DNA of 64,000 bases from Micrasema longulum. Lineage: Eukaryota; Arthropoda; Insecta; Trichoptera; Brachycentridae. Location: assembly GCA_022494885.1 (NCBI GenBank), contig JAGVSM010000934.1, positions 186,001-250,000 on the forward strand, written 5' to 3'. The notes below the pieces were generated by a model that saw only the letters and a list, made by a program, of their open reading frames with translations, was not told the origin of the DNA and did not search any database. The position numbers and the translations under genes are program-made. Positions 52,234-63,560 of this stretch are shown piece after piece (within the stretch, counting starts at the first letter, position 1; each line of letters starts with the position of its first letter).

Positions 52234-52784
52234 CAGTGATCGCCACACGGTAGCTCGCCGAGGCTTTTTCGATCGCTCGCGTACGATATTAAATTTGCCT
52301 AGTAAATTTTATTATTAAACTACGAATAAAAAAAAGTGCTAAATTTCAACGAAATGCTTAAAAGGTTGCTGTCAACTTTTCCACTATGAAGGTTATTAAG
52401 AGTAAATATAGAAACAGACTCCCAGATTTACATATTGATAATTGCATTCAGATGGGAGTGACAAGGTATTCACCGAGAATTGAAAAAAATGTGGAGGAAA
52501 GTGAATGCCATTCTTTTCACTAATTATTTTTACTCTTTATTTTTACTTTTACTATGTTAATTTTTAATCACACCTATTTTCAATTATTATTTTGATTATA
52601 AAAAAATATTTAAAGTACGCATATTATGTTTTATTGTTAATCTAATGTTCCAATTTATTTACACTAATGTAAAAATATTATGTATGGTACGATAAGGGCC
52701 GATGATAAAAAACTGTAGGTAGCTCATCAGACAAGTTCAATTTCTGAAAGTAGCTCACATCCTTATTGAGTTTGGAGACCACTG
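52234..52784 (+). mobile_element. hAT-family DNA transposon remnant with 8-bp target duplication
   Basis: Ends cagtgatcgccacac and, inverted, cagtggtctccaaac. Flanking octamers gtctaagg (52226-52233) and gtctaaag (52785-52792) differ at one base. Inside, about 52360-52510 reads TMKVIKSKYRNRLPDLHIDN and YSPRIEKNVEESECH, the C-terminal end of hAT transposases. An internally deleted element. Confidence 0.85.
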
Positions 52785-53399
52785 GTCTAAAGTCTCTGCC
52801 GTACCCTGCCTGCAGTGAGTAAAACAGGCAACCGGAATTCTATAGAATATCAAAAAATGACCATACGAATTTTTAAATAAACACTGCTTAAAGAGGTACG
52901 TGGAAGGTGAAATTTAGTTTTAATTTTTTGTTTACCTATATCGTCGCCCTGGAGAAAAACGGTTCTATATAACAAAATATGTTTTATTACATTGATTTTT
53001 TATTTTATTTATATTTAAATATCGGTTATAGAACCGATATTTTATGCAGATAGCTGCAAAAAAAATTCAAAGAAAAACGAAATCAGTACTTAATTATTAA
53101 TAAGAATATAAAGAAAAAATATTAAATTCAATAATGTCTTCATTTCAAACTTTCGCGTCTCAAAAAAATTATGAATCTACATAAAACCTTATTTCCCTAA
53201 CGCAACAATATGGGAATGTTTATTATAATGTTTTGTTTTAATTTCATTGCATTATATACTTAACTTGGAAATGAGAGAGCGGATGAACGAGCAAGAGCCG
53301 CAACTTGTAAAAGAACGGCACCTTTTTTCTCAGAATTTCCCCTTGGCTTTGCCAAACGCTGTATAAAACAAAATACGCAGCAGCGTAGGGAGGATCATT

Positions 53400-53800
53400 A
53401 CCGCGCTTCTTTTACAGGTAAAATCACTAAAATGTTTTCCCCAACGCTGGCTGATGCAGCAAACTTCCGTCGTCATCACCAAAGTTCTTTCGAAACGACC
53501 CAAATTTTTACCGGACACGGAGCTATGAGAAGTTACCCATGTAGGTTTAAATTAAGGAATGATGACCATTGTCCATGCGATGATATTTCTTCACATGGTT
53601 TCGAACATCTGTTATTTCAGTGCCCATTTTTCAGTTAACAACGCCATAATCTTAAAGCAGAATGCAGGAAAGATGGAATATCCTTAACAGATATATACAC
53701 TGTAGTTAAAATAAGTTATCACGGGCCATTGTTCTTGAACTTGGCAACAATGGTGATTGGACTCATAAAGGTAATAAACCAAAATCAGTGCTCGAACATC
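53400..53800 (+). mobile_element. LINE C-terminal (post-RNase H) fragment
   Basis: Plus-strand text FTGHGAMRSYPCRFKLRN, CPCDDISSHGFEHLLFQCPF, one in-frame stop, then KDGISLTDIYTVVKISYH. The GHG...C.C...EH..F.CP pattern is typical of R1/I/jockey-type LINE ends. The following DNA near 53975 (cccaaaataagtttgttgta) may be the 3' untranslated region. Confidence 0.78.
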
Positions 53801-54009
53801 CCATTTCCAAGACAAACAAAAACGTTTTTTTTCCGAGTACCTTAGCCTTGTACATGACACGTAAGGCTACTAAATACAGGGGTCCAAACATATAAAAAAA
53901 AAACTTAACTTGCTATATTATTTCAGTTTTATGTACGTTTTATTCCTTACGTGTACGTAAATATTTTTCTGTCCCAAAATAAGTTTGTTGTAACTCCTGA
54001 GCTATGAAT

Positions 54010-54890
54010 ATAGAGAAAATCAGAGTTTTGACATGATAAACCTATCTAATATGGATTACAAATTAACACCAAAACGTTGCGATTGGAGTACCCATTCACT
54101 GATAAAGAAATTACATTCAATTTAATATAAATAAAAAAAATTGGTCTCGACGAACGCAAGATATGTAGCCTTACATACATTTAAGTAGCGCTTTAGATCT
54201 GTGCGCTGTTGATATTTGCATAATACGTCTTACACACGTTTCAAAGCATTTATTATTTCTTATCGATGCTTTTTGATTTTATCAACATTCGTGGATTCAT
54301 CACTTTCATAAGATATTGTATCAGTGACGTCTACAAACGATTCATGAAAAATACAGCGTATTTAAAAAAATATAAAGTGCAGTCATATTGTATTTCGGAA
54401 GAAATTTATTTTCAAAACAGATATCAAAAAGATTCAATCAAATTCAGGAGATCGGGTTAGAATAGTTATAATTTGATTGATCAAAGTATTTTGTTATTTT
54501 ATAGGAAACTTATTATAAATTGAATTACTTAAAAATATGAATATTCAAAAGTACTAACTATCACTCAAATGCCTGTTTCATCATATTAAACAACTTTATG
54601 GGATTTTGCTTGTTTTTTTACAAAATGGGTTTTCACACTGAACGGCAAAAGAAAAACATAATTTAAAAAATCAATATAATCATACATGAACACCATTTGA
54701 TTCGATGTAACATATTTTCATTTAATACTCGTAATATTTTTGTACCTACTCTGAAACATAATCGCAGAATCAAATTTTTCAAAAATACGCATTAGGATCC
54801 AATACACAATATGTAAATTCTAAATGTACCTACCTAGTGGAAATCATACAAATGATTTTATTTGTCATGTTCTAGTTTTCCCCTTTTTAC
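54010..54890. other. AT-rich DNA, nothing recognised
   Basis: No exon or known repeat was seen. Confidence 0.45.
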
Positions 54891-54894
54891 ATGT

Positions 54895-55735
54895 TAGTTC
54901 TTACCCGCAGCTTCGCTCGCATGGTATTAGAGAGCAATTAGTTAGGTAATTAATTAGTTTTGTCGTTGTTTGTCGACGGTCCTCTATGAAAAAAATATGG
55001 CGATCCGTTAGTTTATAGCGACGTAGCACCGTTATTCTGTTCATAAATAAAACTGCAAAACCAAAACGAAAATCAAACCTAACTAACCATAGATAAAAGA
55101 AGTCAACAGGAAAATGTCACTTTTTGAAAAACGTTTTTAAATTAATAAAGGTCTATGAAATACTGTCCAGTAAAGAAAAAAATCTGCTAATTATTAGTAT
55201 CATGAAAAATATTTTTAAATTCCCACAAAAACGGCCATTTTATTGGCCACGACCCTAATACGTCACGATTCATGTTTATTTGTTCCTGGCCATTGAAATT
55301 TGTTTGGAACATTATCACGAATCTTGACGTAACAAAAACCAAAGCCGAAAACGTCGCATTTTTCTGGCCACGTATTTTTACTAAATTTCTTTTTTACATT
55401 TATGTTTGAAAACATTTCTCCACAATATCCATATTGATTTTAAAAATACAATTAATTATTCTTAATCCATTTAATATGTTTTTATCGGTATTCGTAGTAT
55501 GTGATATTTTCCCATTATAGAAATTTAAAGAATAAATTTCAAATTGATTCTATTTAACGTTGCTCATTGTTGATATTATATTATACATTTTTTAAAATTT
55601 GGATAAAAAGCAAGTATCCTATTTTATTTCTCACCTCTCCGGCTATCCCTATGCAAAAAAAAATATATCAATCGGTCGCTCCGTTGAGACGTGAAGGAAA
55701 CACAAATAAATACACTTTCGCATTTATAATATTAG
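54895..55735 (+). repeat. widespread insect repeat ends flanking MITE D
   Basis: ttacccgcagcttcgctcgc (54902) and tttataatattagtatagaa (55722) are words I know from abundant dispersed insect repeats. They lie on either side of the family D copy at 55105, suggesting D inserted into an older element. Class not assigned. Confidence 0.4.
55105..55517 (+). repeat. MITE family D copy 2
   Basis: Begins aggaaaatgtcac and ends gtgatattttcccattata, imperfect inverted ends. Internal blocks match copies 1 and 3 (aggtctatgaaatactgtcc, cgtcacgattcatgtttatt). Confidence 0.8.
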
Positions 55736-55744
55736 TATAGAAGT

Positions 55745-55785
55745 ATGGATATGGATGGATGGTTGGATGGATGGATGAATAGATA
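55745..55785 (+). repeat. GGAT microsatellite
   Basis: Repeated ggat units, tatggatggatggttggatg and following, with a few changes. Confidence 0.85.
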
Positions 55786-55789
55786 AGCC

Positions 55790-56710
55790 AACATCATCCA
55801 TTAAAAAATTATATTTTTAATTAAATCAAAGAAAATTACATGCAAAAATAGATTTGTTGTGTAATACCTTCAAAGAATTAGGATATATATTTTTTTACTG
55901 ACTTTTTTAGTTTTTGAAAATAACGTCTATAATAAATCAAATTTTATTTATTTGTAGGTAGTCCGTTTTATTATCATATTTAGTTGGAGTATTAACGCAG
56001 GTGTATGAAACGTCACAGTGATTTGTTAATCATTATTATCAGATTTACGACAATCTTCTCCTAAAATCGAGAATATTCTCTCATTTTCAGTAATGCCTTG
56101 AAAATTCCAGCTCGATTTAAAATAACGCATAGTTTGTTTATTATTATTGTTAAAATATATTACTTCGAACCGACCAATTGCGCGTTTTCAAGTCATAAAA
56201 TCATGACTAATTCATTTATGAAACTGCGGCGTTGACATTTACTGGAAAGGAAATACTATTAGAAGCCCTTGAAATTATCCAACCCGTTTTTCCACTGGCA
56301 TATTTTTATTATTATTTAAATGTGCAAATTTTAACAATTACATATGTAATATTTATATTTATTTTATACTTTATTATTTTCAGATATTTTTTACGATTTT
56401 ATTATGATGAAACATCATGTTCTTCATTCAAGGGTGTTGTTACAAGTAATATTATTGTTTAACATTGTTTACTTTTTTTATATTTTACTTTTTGTGCTGT
56501 TACATGTTCACTTAATTGCCATACTTACTAGTTCTTTGCTCAATGTATTATTATTGCGTTTCTGAAAATTAATTTTTATTATTAACTTTTTAAAATCATT
56601 CTCATGTTGTTGAAATTCCATTTGTCGATGCGTTTTGAAGTTGCAAGACTTTTTGTGAGGTTAGCTATCATATTATGTAAATGTTATCAACTATCAAATA
56701 TCTAAATTTA
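55790..56710. other. AT-rich DNA, nothing recognised
   Basis: No exon or known repeat was seen. Confidence 0.45.
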
Positions 56711-56716
56711 GTAAAT

Positions 56717-57113
56717 GGGGTCTAGAATTTCAACCGTCCATGCGCTCAGTAGCTGCAAGACTTGTTGTTATCTAAATTCTAATTTTATAAACTTGCTTTT
56801 TATTTTGTTTTTAAAATATCACTTTAACTCTAAACTTCATTGTCAAATAAAAAAAAAAAAAAAAATATATAAATAGGGGCTAGATTTCTTATTGTTCATG
56901 CGCTTTGTAGCTGCAAGACGTACTGTTATCTAGCTCATATATATCATAATTGTAATATATCATGATTGGAGACGAGGAACTAGAATCCCAACCGTCCATG
57001 CGCTCTGTAGCCGCAAGACGTGTTGGGATATTTATTTACTGTACAGCGCCCTTGAGGTGATTTTCACAAAAATGGCGCTAATAAATTATCCAAACATTAT
57101 TATTATTATTATT
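56717..57113 (+). repeat. three spaced units plus CR1/L2-like LINE 3' tail
   Basis: Units at about 56717-56770, 56876-56936 and 56970-57030 share tccatgcgct and gtagctgcaagacgt. The third runs into cagcgcccttgaggtgattt, aaaatggcgctaataaatta and an att microsatellite (57092-57113), a typical CR1/L2-like 3' end. Elsewhere (2458) one unit and one tail occur. Confidence 0.7.
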
Positions 57114-57119
57114 ATTTAA

Positions 57120-58055
57120 TATTAAGGTATACTTGTGATGATGTTGATAAAATATTTCTTTGGGGACAGTGGTTGTGATTTAACGATGTCTGTGAGCGTG
57201 ACGTGAAAGTATTTTGCATAAATGAAAGACCAACTAAATCCTTCCACTAACAAGAAAGGGAAAACTAGAAGATGCTATGAATTGTGAAATTTAGTTACTG
57301 CGGAAGAGCTGCTTTCCTTAGCAGACTTCAAATTAAGTATCCCATCACTATCTACCGAAGACGTTAGATACGTGCAAAAGATGTCTTAACCAAATTGTTT
57401 TGAAATAGAAAAGTAAGTAGCTTTGTCAAGTTGTTAAAGTTTTTTTTATGTACCTACTAATACACCCACGCAATTATATTTTCAATTATTTTCCTAAAAA
57501 AACCAGTTTCCCCAGAAACAAATCAAACTAGTATAAATGTTGTACCTATTTTATGGATCTTAAGGTCGTCTAAATGTTTGATTGTAGTAGTATTCAAACT
57601 ACGACGAATAAAACTATAATGTAAGCACAATCCATACGTGTATTCAATCGTTAGATTTCTCAATAATTTTCGTACTTAAATACATAAAAGTATGAAAAAA
57701 AATGTTTTGATTTTTAACGGCGTTTCGATCAAATGACTCTCAAATAAGCAAGATCTGTGATTGACTTTGATAAATAAATACTTAATTCAGAGATTAGAAC
57801 GAACTTGATAAATGTCGTATAGTCACCAACGAGGAAATAATATATGTAAATGTTGTATAGTAAATATTTTTATTCACATATTTACGGAATTTATACAGAG
57901 CAAAAACAAATTATTTTCTAAAAAAATAAGTCTCATGTATTATGTAGGTAGGTATTTACCTAATTATTATTGAATAAGGAATAAAAAACAGCGACTAAAA
58001 AAACAATAATGCGCTATAGTCTTATCAAACTAAGCCGGATTTTTATGTTTATTTG
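57120..58055. other. AT-rich DNA, nothing recognised
   Basis: No exon or known repeat was seen. Confidence 0.45.
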
Positions 58056-58059
58056 TTCA

Positions 58060-58668
58060 AGTACCATCGTTATGATTTTTTTTAAACTTTGTAATTTTGA
58101 AAATCAGTGTAATTACACCACTCGTGACGTCACAAGTTCAAGTCAGTGAGTTTTCCTGACATTTAAAAAGTGAACCCCGTACTCTTTAAAACACGTTAAA
58201 CGTGGCTTCCCGGAAATCGAGAAATTATCACAACACAATATTGATTGGCTATTCTAAAGACGTGATCACATAAACCTATGATGTTTCAAAAAAGTACATT
58301 TGTATTTAAATATTATTTATTACTTTTTTAAAAGTTTGCTGTACAAATAAATGTTTTCATATTTAACGCGTGTAAGAAAATGATGGACCTGGCTTGGTCA
58401 CGTGCTGCGCATGCCTTTGGAGAACCTAAACCCAAGTTGCCTCTTTTTTACATCTTCGGGCTCCCGCCGCCGCCGTCCCGGAAGGCCGTCGATGATGATT
58501 TTTCGTCTTTTTTCGGCGAAACTAAGAGACGCGGGATTGGGCACAGGGTCTCCTGGAGCCGTCTGGTGATGTCCCATGCTCCACTTAGGAGGGGGCGTGG
58601 AAAAGAAAGAAGTAAGAAAATATTTTCTTATCCAATTTCTCGAAGCACTGAACTTCCTCATTACGCAA
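58060..58668 (+). repeat. MITE family C copy split by a retro-insertion
   Basis: Family C blocks (tcgtgacgtcacaagttcaa, gtttgctgtacaaataaatg) lead to gtaagaaaat at 58372-58381. The family resumes at a second gtaagaaaat (58612-58621) and ends cactgaacttcctcatta. Confidence 0.8.
58382..58611 (+). mobile_element. GC-rich retroposed insert with 10-bp target duplication
   Basis: 230 bases, far richer in G+C than their surroundings, ending in an A-rich stretch (aaaagaaagaa) and flanked by the repeated gtaagaaaat. Source not recognised; open frames exist on both strands but are probably chance. Confidence 0.65.
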
Positions 58669-58669
58669 C

Positions 58670-59560
58670 ACATCTACATTTCATGGATTTTTCTTACTAT
58701 TTTTAGGCATTTATTTATATATTTTTATTTGCTAGCTAGCTCTAATTTCAGAGCTATTTGTTACATTTTATGCGCGGTGTTCCCAGGCGCAAATAACACA
58801 ATTTTATTTATTGTAATTTGAGTTTACCAAAGTCTATTTGTCAATGCACGCATTCAATTATTTTGATATCTTGAAAGGCCCCATGGGTATCATAATTGAT
58901 TGCGTTATGTTGTATTGAGCTAAATAGATTACCATCAGCCATGAGATAAACTTTTAGCGATATTTAGGAGATAAATTATATTTTTGTGAATTTTTAATCA
59001 GTCAGTGAGTGATCATTGTTGTGGTTTCTTCCGTCAGAGGAAGACGGTGATTTGTTACATTCCACCGTGATCCAGTTATATTTTTTTCACGTACAAAACT
59101 GTAAGTTACAATTTAATTTTGCTTCATTGTAAATATATGTACGTAAGTTACAATGTTTTTTTTTTTAATTAATTTATTCTACCCCAAATATTGATTGAAA
59201 ATTTGTTTATGTTTTGTGGTAGGTATAGGTATTATGTACAATTTCGTTTATATGTTGGGATTCTTAACTACACATTTTTATGTTGACTCAATTTATACAT
59301 TTTTATGTCGACTCTTAAAACATATTAGTTAATTGTATTGTATAGCTTATAAACTGCGTTAAAATAATAATGGTTTATTAAAAATAAATTAAGCATAGCA
59401 AATAGATAGATAACTTAAGTACACATATTTTTGTAAAAATATGTTGTGGGTTAGTTACCTTTTAAGGTACCTACCGTATTAAAAATAATTAAGCAGATTC
59501 ATTAGTGCGAAGCAATGGCCACCATAAACAGATTTTTAAACTGCAAAAGATTGAACAAAA
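58670..59560. other. AT-rich DNA, nothing recognised
   Basis: No exon or known repeat was seen. Confidence 0.45.
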
Positions 59561-59562
59561 CA

Positions 59563-59997
59563 GAATGAGGAAGTTCGGTGGTTTTTTTTAATATATTTAT
59601 ATTTGTTAATAGGCATAAACTATGCCAAATTTTTTTTTTCATATTTTTTTTTTATGTAAGGTAATTTATTTATGTATCGTATTATCAGCGTTTTGATTTC
59701 TACGTTTTTCTATTTTTGAAATTACTAGGCGTTTGACGTCTCAAATTCTGTTCTCCTGCTTCTCGGTGAGTTATGCTGATTCGCCAATTACCGCAAATCG
59801 GAAATATATCACAACTCTCTTATCGTTAAATAATTCGGAAGAAGCGAACATAGCAAACAGAAGGAACTAGCGACATTATGCAAAGTAGTTAGTTTAAATT
59901 AAAATATTTTTTATTATTTTTTTATTAAACTTCACCGTATAATTTAATGCTCTTATTTTTGCCGAGCGTAAGAATACATTTTTCATATCCAATTTCA
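59563..59997 (+). repeat. MITE family C copy
   Basis: Begins gaatgaggaagttcggtggt; blocks ttatgtatcgtattatcagc, aaatcggaaatatatcacaa and ttgccgagcgtaagaataca follow family order. Right inverted end decayed. Confidence 0.7.
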
Positions 59998-60566
59998 TTC
60001 ACCACACATTTTTTTACTCAAAATGTTAAAACTCTACAACTCAACGTCAAGACTCTATACAAAATAGAAAAACAATGTAAATTAATTTTAGTTAATTTTA
60101 TTACTTCTTATGTATTCGTATTTTCTTTTTTCTTATATTTAACTCAATTTTATTTCTTTAACCCAATATTTATTCTTGTCTTAAACTTAAACTTTATTAT
60201 TACTTAAACTCATTTAATTAAGCTACACACTGATTTTATATTATTTATGAAAGATGGCAGAGGTTCAATTGAGGATATATAATAAGGAATGATACCAATG
60301 CTTACTTACAAATTATATTTTTTTGTATTTTAAAAAAAAATTTTTTCCTTATAAACTATAATTAATAATAAAAATTATGTGACCTCACTAGAGTTACCCG
60401 TGCTAAGGACACTTAACAATATATGTACTTTTAAAAAATATTTTTACCTTTGAGAATAAACAAAGAAGACTAACTTAATAAACAGAGATAATTAACAAAA
60501 TTTATTTTATGTATCCCAAATAAAATTCAAAAAATAAAATTTAAAAAAAAACCTGCTTTATCTCAC

Positions 60567-61004
60567 AATAGGAAAATATCACTTTTTTTTAAAAACACTT
60601 TTAAAGTAATAAAGGTCTATAAAATACTGTCCAGAAAAAAAAATTGCAACTTAGTAGTAGCATAAAAAATATTTTTCAATTTGTAATTTTGAATTCCCGC
60701 AAAATCGGTCATTGCATTGGCCACGCCCCTTATACGTCACGATTCATTTGTATTTTCAACTTTGTTCCAAACCATTAAATTTTTTATAGGCCATCGTCAC
60801 AAATCTTGACTTCACAACTTTCAATGCCAAACATATCGCGTTTTTCTAGTGACATATTTTTAAATATTTTCTTTTTTGAAGTTATACTTGTATATGAAAA
60901 CATTTCTCCACAATATCCATTTTGATTTTGAAAATACAATTAATTATTTTAAATCCATTTCATATATTTTTATCGGTGTTCGTAGTATGTGATATTTCCC
61001 TATT
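60567..61004 (+). repeat. MITE family D copy 3
   Basis: Left end aataggaaaatatcact and right end gtgatatttccctatt are inverted repeats. Internal blocks match copies 1 and 2. Best copy for defining the family ends. Confidence 0.8.
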
Positions 61005-61285
61005 TTGAACTTTCTTTCTATGAGTAATCCAAACCTGGGAACTATAATTCTTTTGGTATATTTCCCCTGATGAAATTTCCTAACAATATCGGCGGGAGTA
61101 GTTACAATTTTTATTTTTGATAATTTTTTTTTTAATATTTAATATCCGGTAGCACTGAACTTCCGTGTTCAATAAAACCGATGAACGCTATTTTAAAAAT
61201 ATTTATTCACAATTTAAAATCTACGGGGAAATAAATTATCAATTGCCAGTTAGTACTTTTCTTTATAAGAAGGACGACAGACACC

Positions 61286-61409
61286 GGGGCTGGTATTCCA
61301 AACGCTCTCGCGGCCGTAGAAAACCCATTTATCTCGTGTATTTACATACAAAATACACGAGAAAAAGTGTTTTATACGACCGCGAAAGCGGTTCAGAATA
61401 GCATCCCAG
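61286..61409. repeat. 124-bp imperfect hairpin
   Basis: A long inverted repeat with a perfect core: tctcgtgtattt (61332-61343) pairs with aaatacacgaga (61351-61362) across a 7-base loop. The outer arms (ggtattcc, ctcgcggccgta / tacgaccgcgaaag, agaatagc) pair with some mismatches. May be a palindromic MITE. Confidence 0.8.
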
Positions 61410-62030
61410 AATTTTAAGAAATTTAAAAACAGTTTTGCCAAATTATGTTTTTAAATTGCATTTAAAACAATACGCATTGTATAAATGAGTCAAATTATTA
61501 TTTTTACATTTCTGATTGATAATATGAAAACTGTCATCACTGCATTATCTGTAAAATTAATTAAATACGTAATGTTCAAAATAATAATATTTTTCAAAGT
61601 GAACTTCGTATCTATGTGATAATAATCAAGTTATAAATATTCATTTGTTAAGTAGGTATATTACACTACCTAAGATGGTATGAAGGTATTAATTAATAAG
61701 TCATAAAAAGGACTTTAATTAAATAATTCAAAAATCGTAAATTGGCTTTATATTTATGAAGATTAAGATTGATATATAAAAGATTTTTTTATTTTTACAC
61801 TATTGAACATAAAGGTGTTCAGAGGGATGATAATGAGATATGTTTTGTTTTATGAAAAGGTTTCTATGGTAGTTATAGGTGAATTAAAATTATAAATGTT
61901 TGATTGACGTTTATTGAAAAAGAGAAGGGTATATAAATGTAATGCATTTATTTATACAAATAAAATTTACCTGTACCTTGTACCTGGTTAACTAATAAAC
62001 AATATACTTACAAAAAATATTTCATTAATC
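61410..62030. other. AT-rich DNA, nothing recognised
   Basis: No exon or known repeat was seen. Confidence 0.45.
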
Positions 62031-62034
62031 TATA

Positions 62035-62925
62035 TAGCGGGAGAAAATTATACAGAGACTTTACAAAAATTAAACGAGGACTTAAACAGAATATCTGAGT
62101 GGCTCAAAATTAATAAACTTCAGCTTAATGTTGGAAAAACAAAATACATGGAGTTAGGAAGGAAAAAGCCAAACCCAAGGATGAATGTACTTATTGATAA
62201 TGAAACCATAGAAAAGGTTAATGAAATGAAATATTTGGGGATAATACTTGATTCAAAATTGACATTAAATGCAAATTTTGAACACGTTAATAAAAAAATA
62301 TCAAAAAAAATATTTTTCCTTAGTAGATTGAGAAATAAATTAAATAAAGATACTGCAGAACTAATTTACAAAACAATCATTCTTCCACATATAGATTACT
62401 GCTCAACAATATTATTTTTAGCAAACGAAGGAAATTTAAATAAACTAGAAATTTTACAAAATAAAGCTATGAGAATAGTTCTTAAGAAAAATAAATATAG
62501 CAATGTAAAAAAAATGAGAGATGAGCTAAAATGGCTATCTGTAAGAAGGAGACTTAAATTTAATATGTTGATATTTATACATAAATTTTTTTCACGATAA
62601 ATTACCAAAATATTTTAAGGATAAAGTTGTCTTAAACAAAAATTGTCATGAATATGCTACTAGACAAAAGGATAAAATAAGACTACCATTATTGAAAAGA
62701 GCTGAGTCGCAAAATTGTTTGATGTATAAGGGTTTAAAAATGTATGATGAGATGCCTGAATGTATGAAGAATGAAAAGTGTCTGAAAGAATTGAAAAATA
62801 AATGTATAAGTTACTGTAAGGAAATGTAAATATAAATAGATGATGTAAATGTACATAATAGTTCATATTAGTTTGAATATAAGCTAACTTAAGAAATAAA
62901 TTTAAAAAAATATAAAAAAAACACA
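62035..62925 (+). mobile_element. LINE 3' half with reverse transcriptase thumb and tail
   Basis: Starts ENYTETLQKLNEDLNRISEW in one frame, shifts by one base near 62145 into ELGRKKPNPRMNVLIDNETI, KYLGIILDSKLTLNANFEHV, IYKTIILPHIDYCSTILF and LKWLSVRRRLKFNML. It shifts again near 62595 into LPKYFKDKVVLNKNCHEYAT, RQKDKIRLPLLKRAESQNCL and a stop near 62828. Same family as 21530. The catalytic palm lies upstream and is missing. Confidence 0.87.
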
Positions 62926-63189
62926 ACATTGTTATAAAATCCAGACGCTTTCTGACGACACCTATTTGAATGTTTGTTTTTAACAAAAATATCGCTATCT
63001 CACAAAACGATGCGATAGACTCAGCATCCATAATCTCTTTTGGCACCTCATTAAACATCTTAAGTCCATTATGATACAAATTGTTTTGAGTTACCTGGAT
63101 AATAAGTCTTGTAAAAATTGTTGTCCTTCTCTGTTGCAATAAATGCCCGTAACAATTTACTACGTCTTAGAGTAACAACAAAATATAAC

Positions 63190-63560
63190 TACACTTGTCC
63201 CGTGTCCGGGAAAATGCATACAGTTATGTGTGTGTAATAGAGTCCTGAACGAGTGTTTTCGATTCGATAGCTGCTCTCGGGCAAAATCCTGAAAAAGGAA
63301 ATCGAGTGGAGAAAATACTGTCTCTTGGCTTCCATGCTGGAGGTCCCGGGTGTAATTCCCGGGAAGGTCAGCATGAAATATTTGTTTTTGGAGGTGATTT
63401 TATTTAACACTGAAATAGTTCACCGTCTTTGGACTGACACCTGAAGCGTAGGACTGATCATCTTACCTATAACAGAAGATATATATACCCTGCATTTTAT
63501 TGAACAATACAGTACCCTGTGCACTATCGTGTGCTGATACGGGTTAGATGATGATGATAT
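63190..63560 (+). repeat. composite SINE, long form, complete
   Basis: Head (gtgtccgggaaaatgcatac, gagtcctgaacgagtgtttt), tRNA-like unit (actgtctcttggcttccatg; box-B-like cccgggtgtaattcccgg), then body (ctttggactgacacctgaag, gtaggactgatcatcttacc) and the tail gatgatgatgata. Most complete example of the long form. Confidence 0.8.

Noticed and set aside
58380..58706. Plus- and minus-strand frames of about 90-108 codons
   Set aside because: They lie on the GC-rich retro-insert and run into MITE sequence; no protein family recognised.
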